From positions 12,599,701 to 12,663,700 of the forward strand of contig NC_092662.1 in the NCBI RefSeq assembly GCF_032118995.1: a DNA stretch of 64,000 nt, read 5' to 3'. Positions 11,471-22,439 of this stretch are shown here, in pieces. This stretch comes from Asterias amurensis (taxonomy: Eukaryota; Echinodermata; Asteroidea; Forcipulatida; Asteriidae). The first letter of the stretch is position 1; every line of letters starts with the position of its first letter. Both the position numbers and the translations under genes were made by a program. The notes beneath the pieces were generated by a model. The model did no database searches, had not been told where the DNA came from, and saw nothing but the letters and a program-made list of their open reading frames with translations.

Positions 11471-11589
11471 ATTTTTCTTCCCAGGACTATCGTGTGCATA
11501 TGGTTCCACACGTTTGTCCTGGGAAAAAAATTTGCGGACAGTCGGGGGACAATCGGCATATCGGCATTAGCGGTAAAAGAGCGTTAGTT

Positions 11590-13126
11590 GAGACATGGGG
11601 GAATAAATTAATTTATTCCTCCATGGTTGAGAAGATTCGCACGCAAAATTCACTTAATTTTTACTCAAAATCTGTGACACATGTGAACGATTCCAAGTGT
11701 AGTGCTATCTGCAACCTCTGAAGCATTAGATCGGTAAGTTTCATGATGCAGATCGTTTTTTCAAGGAACCGAATGAATTTGATATCAGTGGTACTGGGGC
11801 CAAGGTCGGATACGGAGTGGATTGGACCGATTTATGGGGCTACCATAATAGCAGCTCAACAAGGTGGGCTAGATTATTGGATACGGGAAGGAGTCTTTTT
11901 CAAAAAAGGACAAGACACCATGGCCAGCAGCTGGTCCCGCTAGACATCTTCCTTGCTGTTTCAAAAATGGTGCCACACTGGTTGGGTAATTCTCTGTCCT
12001 TACTCTATGGGTAAATTTGTACGGTTCGTAGAAAATTCAGTTATTATTTTTTTAAAGAACAAAATTGTTCTTATTGTTTTTGTGAGAAAATAAAACTTGG
12101 TCTTTGGCGTCGAGGAGGAAGATGCGACCGAAGACAACAGTATATATTTGGGTCAATGTTGCTCTTCCAACTTCGCCTTTCATTTGCATGCATTGTTGTT
12201 TTTATACTTTTTCAAGACCGCCAACTATGTGCTGTGTGTGGTGTGTGCTTGCTATTAGCTTGCATGGTGCAGGACAAGTTGAAAATGTCAATGCAGTGGT
12301 GAACTAAAAACAGCGAGGCAGCTAACAGATTTCGTTGGAGGAGTGTTACGTTATCGCAACTACTTGCGGATCTGGAAGGACTGCACCTGCTGTCTGATAC
12401 ATTCCATGAAGGTGCTGTCGACAAGCTGCTGAGCCTAATGCCATCTGGGAAAAATGTTCTTTGTAGATTTGTGTTCTGGCGAACGGGACCTTGTAGTTAT
12501 GAGTTCGACCATGCATCATTTAAGTTGGTATAGAGATGTCAACAAGTCCATTCACGATCAAGCATGGCTATTACATTTCTCGTTGTTCTACTAGTCCTGG
12601 AAGACAAACCTTGCCTATCTGCGCTGGACCATTTCCAGCTTGCCGATGTTGGCAGTGGTGTATAGGGTCCCAGATGACACTACATGTAGCATACATTAAT
12701 AGCACAGCACCTAGGTGGATCTTGGACATTGGTGGATGTTCCTTTGCAAGAAAAGCGCGGGTTGAGTTTGCCTTCTTTGAAGCAAGTTTCTGAATGTGAT
12801 GATTCCAGTTCAGTGTACTTGCTCCTTGGTATTTTTGTCACCGCCTTTCTGTGTTGTTGAAGACACTATACACAACATTCACTGGATAAAGGAAGTCCAC
12901 GTCCATGCAAACTATATGTTTCTGAAGTTTCTATCATTGGACCTTGGGGATGAAAAGGAGTACATGTATGGGCTAGCATTACAAGGGCTTGCCACTAATT
13001 AGGAATATAATCATCCGATCTCCTGAACTTGTAAAACAGATGACAATACATTTATCAAAGCCTTAAAAAGTATAAGTCTTTTTTAACCTTTTATTTTTTA
13101 CTGGTGCATGACTTTTTTAAAGGCAA
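11590..13126 (+). other. Unrecognised stretch, possibly containing a decayed coding remnant
   Basis: Between 12320 and 12530 one plus-strand frame reads protein-like (FRWRSVTLSQLLADLEGLHL and further), but it is short, with no start, no clear splice sites and no family I recognise. Elsewhere only short frames without domains occur. It may be a transposon or gene relic. Confidence 0.25.
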
Positions 13127-13493
13127 ACTTAAAGGAACATGTTGCCTTGGAACGGTCGAGTTGGGTGTTGAAAAGCATTTGAAAACGTTCGTTATGAAAT
13201 GCAATGGTTTAAAAGTAGAATATAAATAATCCACACAAACATCTCGAAATCGCATGGTTTTCCTGTTACGCCGCGAAGAAACTCGGCCATTTTGTGGAGT
13301 CAAAGTTTTGACTCCATAAAATGGCTGACAGTGTTAGTTCACGTCATGAAAGGAAAACCGTGCATTTTGGGGTGATACTTGTGTGGATCATTCTACTTTT
13401 GAACTACTTTCTAACCATATGCATTTCATAACAAATGGTTTCAAATGCTTTTCAAAGACCAACTCCAACAATCCAAGGCAACATGTTCCTTTA
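13127..13493. mobile_element. Foldback element, family D, copy 1
   Basis: Termini AAAGGAACATGTTGCCTTGG and CCAAGGCAACATGTTCCTTT are near-perfect inverted repeats. The centre forms another hairpin (GGAGTCAAAGTTTTGACTCC flanked by AAAATGGC). A second copy is at 45846-46232. It lies just upstream of the 12-finger gene. Confidence 0.9.
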
Positions 13494-13544
13494 TTCCCCA
13501 AGGGTGGTTTATCCTAACCTTTTCTTTGTTGTTTGTTTTTCAGA

Positions 13545-13981
13545 TGAATGACTGAGTCAAGATTTTCTCGGGTGATATTGAAAAGATTACTTGCACCTGA
13601 AATCGAACACAACAAATTTTCTACAATTTGTAAGAAAAGATCATCAGCAAGTCAAACTAAATGAATCATCTGGAAAATATTCATCGTCAGCGAAGACACC
13701 ACCGAAAGCCCTAAAATAAGAAGACTTGTCGTAAAATATGTGAACATTTGCTTGTAGCGCACCTCAAAGTGAAGATGTCTGCCCAACCATGACTGAATCT
13801 TATTAGAAAAATAACGAGTAATTGGACAACAGTTATGTAAACGTGTTCTCAGCCTAGAATCGTGTTGCAAGAACATCAACTAATAACAATAGCTTTCAAC
13901 CAAAAGTAGACTTACACTGAAGTTTCTATACTTAACTTAGTGTGTGACATTTGTGGAGAAGCCTCCTCACTATATTGCATC
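13545..13981 (+). other. Probable 5' UTR exon portion of the 12-finger gene
   Basis: A pyrimidine-rich acceptor (TTGTTTGTTTTTCAG) ends at 13544. The following sequence has several short upstream frames (first ATG at 13545, stop after three codons), then runs into the zinc-finger frame. Inferred from the acceptor; not proven. Confidence 0.35.
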
Positions 13982-15049
13982 ATGTACAAACAAACAACAA
14001 ACCAAATAGACTGTCAGCAACTTCAAGATGAAGAAAAACAATTCATTTGTAAAACATGTGGAGAGCCTTTCTCTCAATTGATCAGTTTTAGGAGACACAA
14101 GATCCTCCACAAAGCAAAGAAACAATTTGATTGTGACCTTTGTGGTAAATCTTTTAAATTCAAATGCCTTCTAACCACCCATCAGCGTGTCCACACTGGA
14201 GAGAAGCCATTTACTTGTGATATTTGTGGAAAAGCATTTTCTATGAAAGGTGGACTTACCTATCACCAACGTACCCACACTGGAGAAAAACCGTTTGAAT
14301 GTGACCTTTGTGGAAAAGCATTTTTAGTGAAAGGTGCACTTATTCAGCATCATAAAGTCCACACCGGAGAGAAGCCATTCGCATGTGACCTTTGTGGAAA
14401 AGCATTTTCACAAAAATCATACCTGACTACTCATCAGTGTGTCCAGACTGGAGAGAAACCATTTGTTTGTGACCTCTGTGGAAAAGGCTTTAAATTCAAA
14501 AGCCTTCTAACTGTTCACCATCGTGTCCACACTGGAGAAAAACCGTTTGAATGTGACCTTTGTGGGAAAGCATTTTCAGTGAGAGGTGGACTTATTCAGC
14601 ATCATAAAGTCCACACCGGAGAGAAGCCGTTCACATGTGACCTTTGTGGAAAAGCATTTTCACAAAAAGGCCACCTGACATATCATCACTGTGTCCACAC
14701 TGCTGGAGAGAAACCATTTATTTGTGACCTCTGTGGAAAAGCGTTCTCGCTTAAAGGTCAACTTGTTCAGCATTATAAAGTCCACACTGCTGGAGAGAAG
14801 CCATTTGAATGTGAATTTTGTGGAAAAGCATTTACATTCAAAAGCCTTCTGGCCATTCACCATCGTATCCACACTGGAGAGAAACCATTCGTTTGTGATT
14901 GTGGTAAAGCATTTTCTGTGAAAGGGGGACTTGATAGTCATCATAAAGTCCACACTGGAACGAACCCATTTGAATGTAACATTTGTGGAAAAGCTTTAAA
15001 ATGTAAAAAACTTCTGACAATTCATCAGCAAACCCACACTGGCTTGTAA
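13982..15049 (+). CDS. C2H2 zinc-finger protein, 12 fingers
   Basis: Predicted DNA-binding zinc-finger protein; from the first in-frame ATG it is 355 residues and stops at TAA 15047-15049. The frame is open from 13910, and finger-like VCDICGE occurs before the ATG, so the coding exon may begin further upstream. A strong acceptor (TTTTTCAG) ends at 13544. Twelve tandem fingers follow. Many carry Gly at helix positions +2 and +3 (KGGL, KGAL, RGGL, KGQL), and similar fingers recur about every four, suggesting block duplication. Two linkers are TAGEKP, one residue longer than normal. Finger 5 ends in Gln instead of the last zinc-binding His, and finger 11 has Cys-X-Cys instead of Cys-X2-Cys. No effector domain is visible. 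Confidence 0.8.
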   Translation: MYKQTTNQIDCQQLQDEEKQFICKTCGEPFSQLISFRRHKILHKAKKQFDCDLCGKSFKFKCLLTTHQRVHTGEKPFTCDICGKAFSMKGGLTYHQRTHTGEKPFECDLCGKAFLVKGALIQHHKVHTGEKPFACDLCGKAFSQKSYLTTHQCVQTGEKPFVCDLCGKGFKFKSLLTVHHRVHTGEKPFECDLCGKAFSVRGGLIQHHKVHTGEKPFTCDLCGKAFSQKGHLTYHHCVHTAGEKPFICDLCGKAFSLKGQLVQHYKVHTAGEKPFECEFCGKAFTFKSLLAIHHRIHTGEKPFVCDCGKAFSVKGGLDSHHKVHTGTNPFECNICGKALKCKKLLTIHQQTHTGL

Positions 15050-15072
15050 CTAGAGAGAAACTATTGTTTTTA

Positions 15073-15405
15073 AAGGCAGTGGACACTATTGGTAATTACT
15101 CAAAATAATTATTAGCATAAAACCATAATTGGTAACGAGTTATAGGGAGAGGTTGATAGTATAAACCATTGCTGCCTCTGAAGTGAAGTGACGTAGTTTG
15201 AGAAAGAAGTAATTTTCAATGATTTTGAGACCTCATAAATCAAACATCTGAAGCACACAATTTTGTGTGACATGGGTGTTTTCTTTCATAGTTATCTAGC
15301 AACTTCGACGACCAATTGAGCTCGAATTTTCACAGGTGTGTTGTTTTAGCATGTAAAGATGCACCAAGTGAGAAGACTGGTCTTTGACAATTACCAATAG
15401 TATCA
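15073..15405. mobile_element. Foldback element, family A
   Basis: Left terminus AAAGGCAGTGGACACTATTG; the right end is ACAATTACCAATAGTATCAC. It starts 24 bp after the stop of the 12-finger gene and so may supply that gene's 3' UTR. Confidence 0.85.
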
Positions 15406-15523
15406 CACTGTCCTGTAGTTTTAGTGAGCGCTATGTGATATGCTTTTTTTATATGCGATCTAAAAGGACAGCAAGACGTATTTCTCGAGAGACAGTACTT
15501 TTGTTTGTACGAACTTTTGTGCT

Positions 15524-15914
15524 TAAAGACACTGGACACTATTGGTAATTACTCAAAATAATTACTAGCATAAAACCTTTCTTGGTGACGAGTAATGGGG
15601 AGAGGTTGATGGTATAAAACATTGTGAGAAATGACTCCCTCTGAAGTGCCATAGTTTTTGAGAAAGAAGTAATTTTCCATGAATTTGATTTCGAGACCTC
15701 AGATTTAGAACTTGAGGTCTTGAAATCAACCATCTTAACGGACACAAATGCCTGTGACAAGGGTGTTTTTTCTTTCAGTATTATCTCGCAACTCTGACGA
15801 CCGATTGAGCTCAAATTTTCACAGGTTTGTTATTTTGTGCATATATATATGTTGAGATACACCACCGGTGAAGACTAGTCTATGACAATTACCAACAGTG
15901 TCCACTGCCTTTAA
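15524..15914. mobile_element. Foldback element, family A
   Basis: Complete copy with both termini (AAAGACACTGGACACTATTG and CAACAGTGTCCACTGCCTTT). It contains an internal hairpin GACCTCAGATTTAGAACTTG AGGTC. Minus-strand frames across it are repeat-derived. Confidence 0.88.
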
Positions 15915-16250
15915 AGAAACTGGACACTATTGGTAATTGTCAATACAAGTCTTCTCAACATATGCATTAAATAACAAACCTTTGAAAATTTGAGCTCAAT
16001 TGGTTGTCGAAGTTGCGAGTGAGAAAAAAACATCTTGTCACATGAAGTTGTGTAAAACTTTCTGATGCTTGATTTCGAGACCTCAAATTCTAAATCTGAG
16101 GTTTTGAAATCAAATTGGCGGAAAATAACTTCTTTCTCAAAAAACTATGTTACTTCAGAGAGAGCAATTTCTCACAAAGTTTTATACTATCAACCTCTCC
16201 CCATTACTCGTTACCAAGTAAGGTTTTATGCTAATAATTGCCTTTCAAAC
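15915..16250. mobile_element. Foldback element, family A, right end missing
   Basis: Abuts the previous copy directly. It has the left terminus AAAGAAACTGGACACTATTG but stops within GCTAATAATTGCC before the right terminus. Confidence 0.8.
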
Positions 16251-16289
16251 GATGGATGCTTTTAGTATTGACGTATTCTCTATTATTTG

Positions 16290-16668
16290 TTAAAGGCAGT
16301 GGACACTATTGGTAATTGACAAAGACCAGACTTGTCACTTGGTGTATCTCATCATGTGCATAAAAAAAAACCTGAAAATTTGAACTCAATTGGTCGTCGA
16401 AGTTGTGAGATAATAATGAAAGAAAAAACACCCTAGTCACACAAAGTCGTGTGCGTTTAGATGGTTGATTTCAAGACCTCAATTTCTAAATCGGAGGTCT
16501 GGGAATCAAACTCGTGGAAAATTACTTCTTGAAAAATACGTCACTTCAGAGGGAGCCGTTTCTCACAATGTTTTATACTATCAACCTCTCCCCATTACTG
16601 GTTAACAAGTGAAGTTTTATGCTAGTAATTATTTTGAGTAATTACCAATAGTGTCCACTGCCTTAAAG
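16290..16668. mobile_element. Foldback element, family A
   Basis: Complete copy with TTAAAGGCAGTGGACACTAT at the left and AGTGTCCACTGCCTTAAA at the right. It is the fourth copy in 1.6 kb. Confidence 0.88.
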
Positions 16669-17420
16669 TTGCATTCAATTGGCATCTACATGTAGCTGTC
16701 GAGGCTCGAATTTGGGGGAATATCCACAAGTCTGAAGCAGATTGTGGCTCAAAATTTGGATTGGACCTGAATTTATTTTACCAAGCCAGAACCAGAATGA
16801 GCTGGACAAACACCAAGAGGAAATTTATCTCATCTCATTTGTCTTATAATAGAGTATACAGTGCCAACACACATCGATGTATGGGTAAAAAACCAAAATG
16901 CATACTCATTTGTCTTGTCGTGTAAGTGTACCGGTACTTTGCCTTTTGATTTTCAACAGAATGAAAAGATATCTATCACACTCATAGTAAGCTATGTTTT
17001 TAACAAAGCTATAACACAATGAGGAAGAGTTTACTGGCCGCATCAAAATCCACTGGCCTCGGGCCAGTAGTCCAGTGTTAATTTCAAGCCCTGGCCCTGG
17101 GCCCAATTTCATAGCGCTGCTTAGCGGCCGATTTTGTGCTAACTGTGATTTCCATTTCATGTACAGGGTGTCTCAAAAACTATCTGCTGCCTTCGAACAT
17201 AAATATTTTCGTTTGAAGATTTCACTTCAGTGTCTGTTAAAAATATTTAAATAATGTATTGTTGATACTATAGGCATGTTCTTACTGTTATCAATATTTT
17301 TATAATTTTGTAGTTGTTGAGAAAAGGACTGAAGTATGATTGGAAATAATGATAAAAATTAGAATCAAAACAGAAGAATTCTTTGTTTGTCTTTTTGTTT
17401 GTATTTGCGCTAGACCGGCT
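16669..17420. other. No gene recognised; foldback fragment
   Basis: Holds a one-ended fragment of family B on the minus-strand sense (GGCCCAATTTCATAGCGCTG at 17099-17120). Otherwise nothing recognisable. Confidence 0.5.
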
Positions 17421-20400
17421 TTAAAGATACTGGACACAACAGTAATTGTCAAGCATTTATCCAGCATTTTGATCAAAAGTAGGCTAAAGATTAAAAAAAT
17501 CACAAGGGGTTTAGTCCAGCATTTTGATCAAAATTAAGGCATAAAACTAATAAAATCACAAGGGGTAAGTCGGGCATTTTGATCAAATTTCGGCTAAAAA
17601 TTGAAAAAAAATCACAAGGGGTAAGTCCAGCATTTTGATCAAAATTAGGCTAAAAATTGAAAAAAATCACAAGGGGTAGTTCCAGCATTTTGATCAAAAA
17701 TTAGGCTAAAAATTTAAAAAATCGAAAGGGGTAAGTCCAGCATTTTGATCAAATTTAGGCTAAAAATTGAAAAAAATCACAAGGGGTAATTCCAGCATTT
17801 TGATCAAATTTAGGCTAAAAATTGAAAAAAAATCACACGGGGTAAGTCCAGCATTTTGATCAAAATTTAGGCTAAAATAAAAAAAAAAAAATCACAAGGG
17901 GTTAGTCCAGCATTTTGATCAAAAGTGGGCTACAAATTGAAAAAATCACAAGGATAAAAATTAAATAAAAATCACAAGGGGTTAGTCCAGCATTTTGATC
18001 AAAATTTAGGTATAAAATTGAAAAAATCACAAGGGGTAAGTCCAGCATTTTGATCAAAATTTAGGCTTAAAATTGAAAAAATCAAAAGGGGTAAGTCCAG
18101 CATTTTGATCAAATTTAGGCTAAAAATTGAAAAAAATCACAAGCATTTTGATCAAAATTTAGGCTAAAAATAAAACATAAATCACAAGGGGTTAGTCCAG
18201 CATTTTGATCAAAAGTGGGCTAAAAATTGAAAGAATCACAAGGGGTAAGTCCAGCATTTTGATCAAAATTTAGGCTAAAAATTTAAAAAATCGAAAGGGG
18301 TAAGTCAAGCATTTTGATCAAATTTAGGCTAAAAATTTAAAAATCGAAAGGGGTAAGTCCAGCATTTTGACCAAATTTAGGCTAAAAATAAAACAAAAAT
18401 CATAAGGGGTTAGTCCAGCATTTTGATCAAAATTTAGGCTTAAAATTTAAAAATCGAAAGGGGTAAGTCCAGCATTTTGACCAAATTTAGGCTAAAAATT
18501 GAAAAAAATCACAAGGTGTAAGTCCAGCATTTTAATCAAAATTTAGGCTAAAAATAAAACAAAAATCACAAGGGGTTAGTCCAGCATTTTGATCAAAAGT
18601 GGGCTAAAAATTGAAAGAATCACAAGGGGTTAGTCCAGCATTTTGATCAAATTTAGGCTAAATATTGAAAAAATCGAAAGGGGTAAGTCCAGCATTTTGA
18701 TCAAATTTCGGCTAAAAATTTAAAAAAAGTCACAAGAGGTTAGCCCACACTTTTGATCAAATTTAGGCTAAAATAAAACAAATCACAAGGGGCAAGTCTG
18801 GCATTTTGATCAAATTTCGGCTAAAAGTTTTTAAAAATCACAAGGGGTAAGTAAAGTAGGCTAAAAAAAAATAAAAAATCACAAGGGGTTAGTCCAGCAT
18901 TTTGATCAAAATTTAGGCTTAAAATTTAAAAAATCGAAAGGGGTAAGTCCAGCATTTTGATCAAATTTAGGCTAAAAATTGAAAAAAATCACAAGGGGTA
19001 AGTCCAGCATTTTGATCAAAATTTAGGCTTAAAATAGAAAAAATCGAAAGGGGTAAGTCCAGCATTTTGATCAAATTTAGGCTAAAAATTGAAAAAAATC
19101 ACAAGGGGTAGTTCCAGCATTTTGATCAAAATTTAGGCTAAAAATAAAACAAAAATCACAAGGGGTTAGTCCAGCATTTTGATCAAAATTTAGGCTTAAA
19201 ATAGAAAAAATCGAAAGGGGTAAGTCCAGCATTTTGATCAAATTTAGGCTAAAAATTGAAAAAAATCACAAGGGGTAGTTCCAGCATTTTGATCAAAATT
19301 TAGGCTAAAAATTGAAAAAAATCACAAGGGGTAAGTCCAGCATTTTGATCAAAATTTAGGCTTAAAATTTAAAAAATCGAAAGGGGTAAGTCCAGCATTT
19401 TGATCAAATTTAGGCTAAAAATTGAAAAAAATCACAAGGGGTAGTTCCAGCATTTTGATCAAAATTTAGGCTAAAAATAAAACAAAAATCACAAGGGGTA
19501 AGTCCAGCATTTTGATCAAAATTTAGGCTTAAAATTTAAAAAATCGAAAGGGGTAAGTCCAGCATTTTGATCAAATATAGGCTAAAAATTGAAAAAAATC
19601 ACAAGGGGTAATTCCAGCATTTTGATCAAATTTAGGCTAAAAATTGAAAAAAAATCACACGGGGTAAGTCCAGCATTTTGATCAAAATTTAGGCTAAAAA
19701 TAAAACAAAAATCACAAGGGGTAAGTCCAGCATTTTGATCAAAATTTAGGCTTAAAATTTAAAAAATCGAAAGGGGTAAGTCCAGCATTTTGATCAAATT
19801 TAGGCTAAAAATTGAAAAAAATCACAAGGGGTAATTCCAGCATTTTGATCAAATTTAGGCTAAAAATTGAAAAAAAATCACACGGGGTAAGTCCAGCATT
19901 TTGATCAAAATTTAGGCTAAAAATAAAACAAAAATCACAAGGGGTTAGTCCAGCATTTTGATCAAAAGTGGGCTACAAATTGAAAAAATCACAAGGATAA
20001 AAATAAAATAAAAATCACAAGGGGTTAGTCCAGCATTTTGATCAAAATTTAGGTATAAAATTGAAAAAATCACAAGGGGTAAGTCCAGCATTTTGATCAA
20101 AATTTAGGCTTAAAATTGAAAAAATCAAAAGGGGTAAGTCCAGCATTTTGATCAAATTTAGGCTAAAAATTGAAAAAAATCACAAGCATTTTGATCAAAA
20201 TTTAGGCTAAAAATAAAACATAAATCACAAGGGGTTAGTCCAGCATTTTGATCAAAAGTGGGCTAAAAATTGAAAGAATCACAAGGGGTAAGTCCAGCAT
20301 TTTGATCAAAATTTAGGCTAAAAATTTAAAAAATCGAAAGGGGTAAGTCAAGCATTTTGATCAAATTTAGGCTAAAAATTTAAAAATCGAAAGGGGTAAG

Positions 20401-21985
20401 TCCAGCATTTTGACCAAATTTAGGCTAAAAATAAAACAAAAATCATAAGGGGTTAGTCCAGCATTTTGATCAAAATTTAGGCTTAAAATTTAAAAATCGA
20501 AAGGGGTAAGTCCAGCATTTTGACCAAATTTAGGCTAAAAATTGAAAAAAATCACAAGGTGTAAGTCCAGCATTTTGATCACAATTTAGGCTAAAAATAA
20601 AACAAAAATCACAAGGGGTTAGTCCAGCATTTTGATCAAAAGTGGGCTAAAAATTGAAAGAATCACAAGGGGTTAGTCCAGCATTTTGATCAAATTTAGG
20701 CTAAATATTGAAAAAATCGAAAGGGGTAAGTCCAGCATTTTGATCAAATTTCGGCTAAAAATTTAAAAAAAGTCACAAGAGGTTAGCCCACACTTTTGAT
20801 CAAATTTAGGCTAAAATAAAACAAATCACAAGGGGCAAGTCTGGCATTTTGAAAAAATTTCGGCTAAAAGTTTTTAAAAATCACAAGGGGTAAGTAAAGT
20901 AGGCTAAAAAAAAATAAAAAATCACAAGGGGTTAGTCCAGCATTTTGATCAAAATTTAGGCTTAAAATTTAAAAAATCGAAAGGGGTAAGTCCAGCATTT
21001 TGATCAAATTTAGGCTAAAAATTGAAAAAAATCACAAGGGGTAAGTCCAGCATTTTGATCAAAATTTAGGCTAAAAATAAAACAAAAATCACAAGGGGTT
21101 AGTCCAGCATTTTGATCAAAATTTAGGCTTAAAATTTAAAAAATCGCACGGGATTAGTCCAGCATTTTGATCAAAATAGGGCAAAAAATTGAAAAAATCA
21201 CAAGGGGCAAGTCCATCAAAATGTCGGCTTAAAACAAAACAAAAATCACAAGGGGTAAGTCCAGCATTTTGATCAAATTTCGGCTAAAAGTTAAAAAAAT
21301 CACAAGGGGTAAGTCCAGCATTTTGATCAAAATTTAGGATAAAAATAAAATAAAAATTACACAAAAGTAGGCTAAATATTAAAAAAATCACAAGGGGTTA
21401 GTCCAGCATTTTGATCAAAATTTAGGATAAAAATAAAATAAAAATTACACAAAAGTAGGCTAAATATTAAAAAAATCGAAAGGGGTAAGTCCAGCATTTT
21501 GATCAAAACTTAGGCTAGAAATAAAACAAAAATCACAAGGGGTTAGTCCAGCATTTTGATCAAAATTTAATCCAAGGGGTAAGTCCAGCATTTTGATCAA
21601 AATTTAGGATAAAAATAAAATAAAAATTACACAAAAGTAGGCTAAATATTGAAAAAAATCACAAGGGGTTAGTCCAGCATTTTGATCAAAGTTAAGGCTT
21701 TAAATTGAAAAATCGAAAGGGGTAAGTCCAGCATTTTGATCAAAACTTAGGCTAAAAATAAAACAAAAATCACAAGGGGTTAGTCCAGCATTTTGATCAA
21801 AATTTAATCCAAAGGGGTAAGTCCAGCATTTTGATCAAAATTTAGTCTTAAAATTTAAAAAAAATCGAAAGGGGTAAGTCCAGCATTTTGATCAAATTTC
21901 GGCTAAAAATTGAAATAAATAAACGCAATGGGTAAGTCCAGTTGATCAAATTTAGGTTTAAAATTTTAAACAAATCACAAGGGGT
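17421..21985. repeat. AT-rich satellite array, about 55-bp unit, roughly 80 copies
   Basis: The unit consists of AATCACAAGGGGTAAGTCC, AGCATTTTGATCAAAATTTA and GGCTAAAAATTGAAAA. Variants differ at TAAG/TTAG, TCAC/TCGA and ATTG/AAAAC. Nearly every unit contains the palindrome TTTTGATCAAAA. A 1.3-kb block (about 17705-19030) recurs at about 19750-21070, offset near 2.04 kb, including shared rare variants (CACAAGGATAAAAAT; AGAGGTTAGCCCACACTTTT; a unit truncated to GTAAGTAAAGTAGG). The left edge is a family A foldback terminus (17421-17452). No frame of note is encoded. The monomer edges degrade toward 21.9 kb. Confidence 0.97.
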
Positions 21986-22012
21986 TGTTGGTAGTCTTGC
22001 ACTTTGATAAAA

Positions 22013-22085
22013 TCTCTGAATGAATTGGGGTGGTTCTGAAAAGAACCGTCGGTCAACTCGCCGTTTTGATCAGTATGCTCCAAAG
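22013..22085 (-). repeat. Dispersed repeat carrying a histone-type 3' stem-loop, copy 1
   Basis: Minus strand: GAGCATACTGATCAAAAC, then GGTTCTTTTCAGAACC (22047-22032), then ACCCC. The 16-nt hairpin fits the metazoan histone mRNA stem-loop consensus GGYYCUUUUCAGRRCC with an ACCC-type flank. No histone coding sequence precedes it. A related copy is at 33571-33640. Confidence 0.6.
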
Positions 22086-22439
22086 AAGAGATAAGCCTCA
22101 AGTTCGAGAAAACCCTCACGTTGTTCTGTTTCCTTTATCAATTATGCCTCTAAATTGCCTTTGATTGCACCACATGTAGAATGCAAACATTTTCAGGGCC
22201 CTTAAGCGGGCCCCGGACCCCACGCCAAAAAGTCTTCACGCTACACGCTTGCATGCTCCATCTTTGATCTTTGTTCTGAAGTGCCCCCCCCCCCCCCCCC
22301 TACAAAAATGTATGCCCCCATAAAATTGACCCTAGGTACGCCACTGGATGGACCACGCGGATACTCCTTGTGATGCAGAGCTACCAATGATTATGTGTTA
22401 TGTACAACATTCAGGAAGATATTCAGAATTATATTCAAC
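22086..22439. other. No gene recognised
   Basis: Spacer with a poly-C run at about 22284-22301 and a GGGCCC-rich palindromic patch at 22198-22216. Confidence 0.5.

Noticed and set aside
11214..11587. Overlapping frames on both strands
   Set aside because: They mirror each other because of the 51-bp inverted repeat; similar peptides on both strands are a symmetry effect.
17421..21985. Satellite array considered as a CRISPR-like or structured regulatory array
   Set aside because: Units are contiguous with no unique spacers, in a eukaryotic context; it is an ordinary tandem satellite.
17421..21985. GATCAAA words in the array as TCF/LEF sites
   Set aside because: The palindrome is TTTTGATCAAAA, lacking the usual CTTTGAT/ATCAAAG flank; AT-rich repeats give such words by chance.
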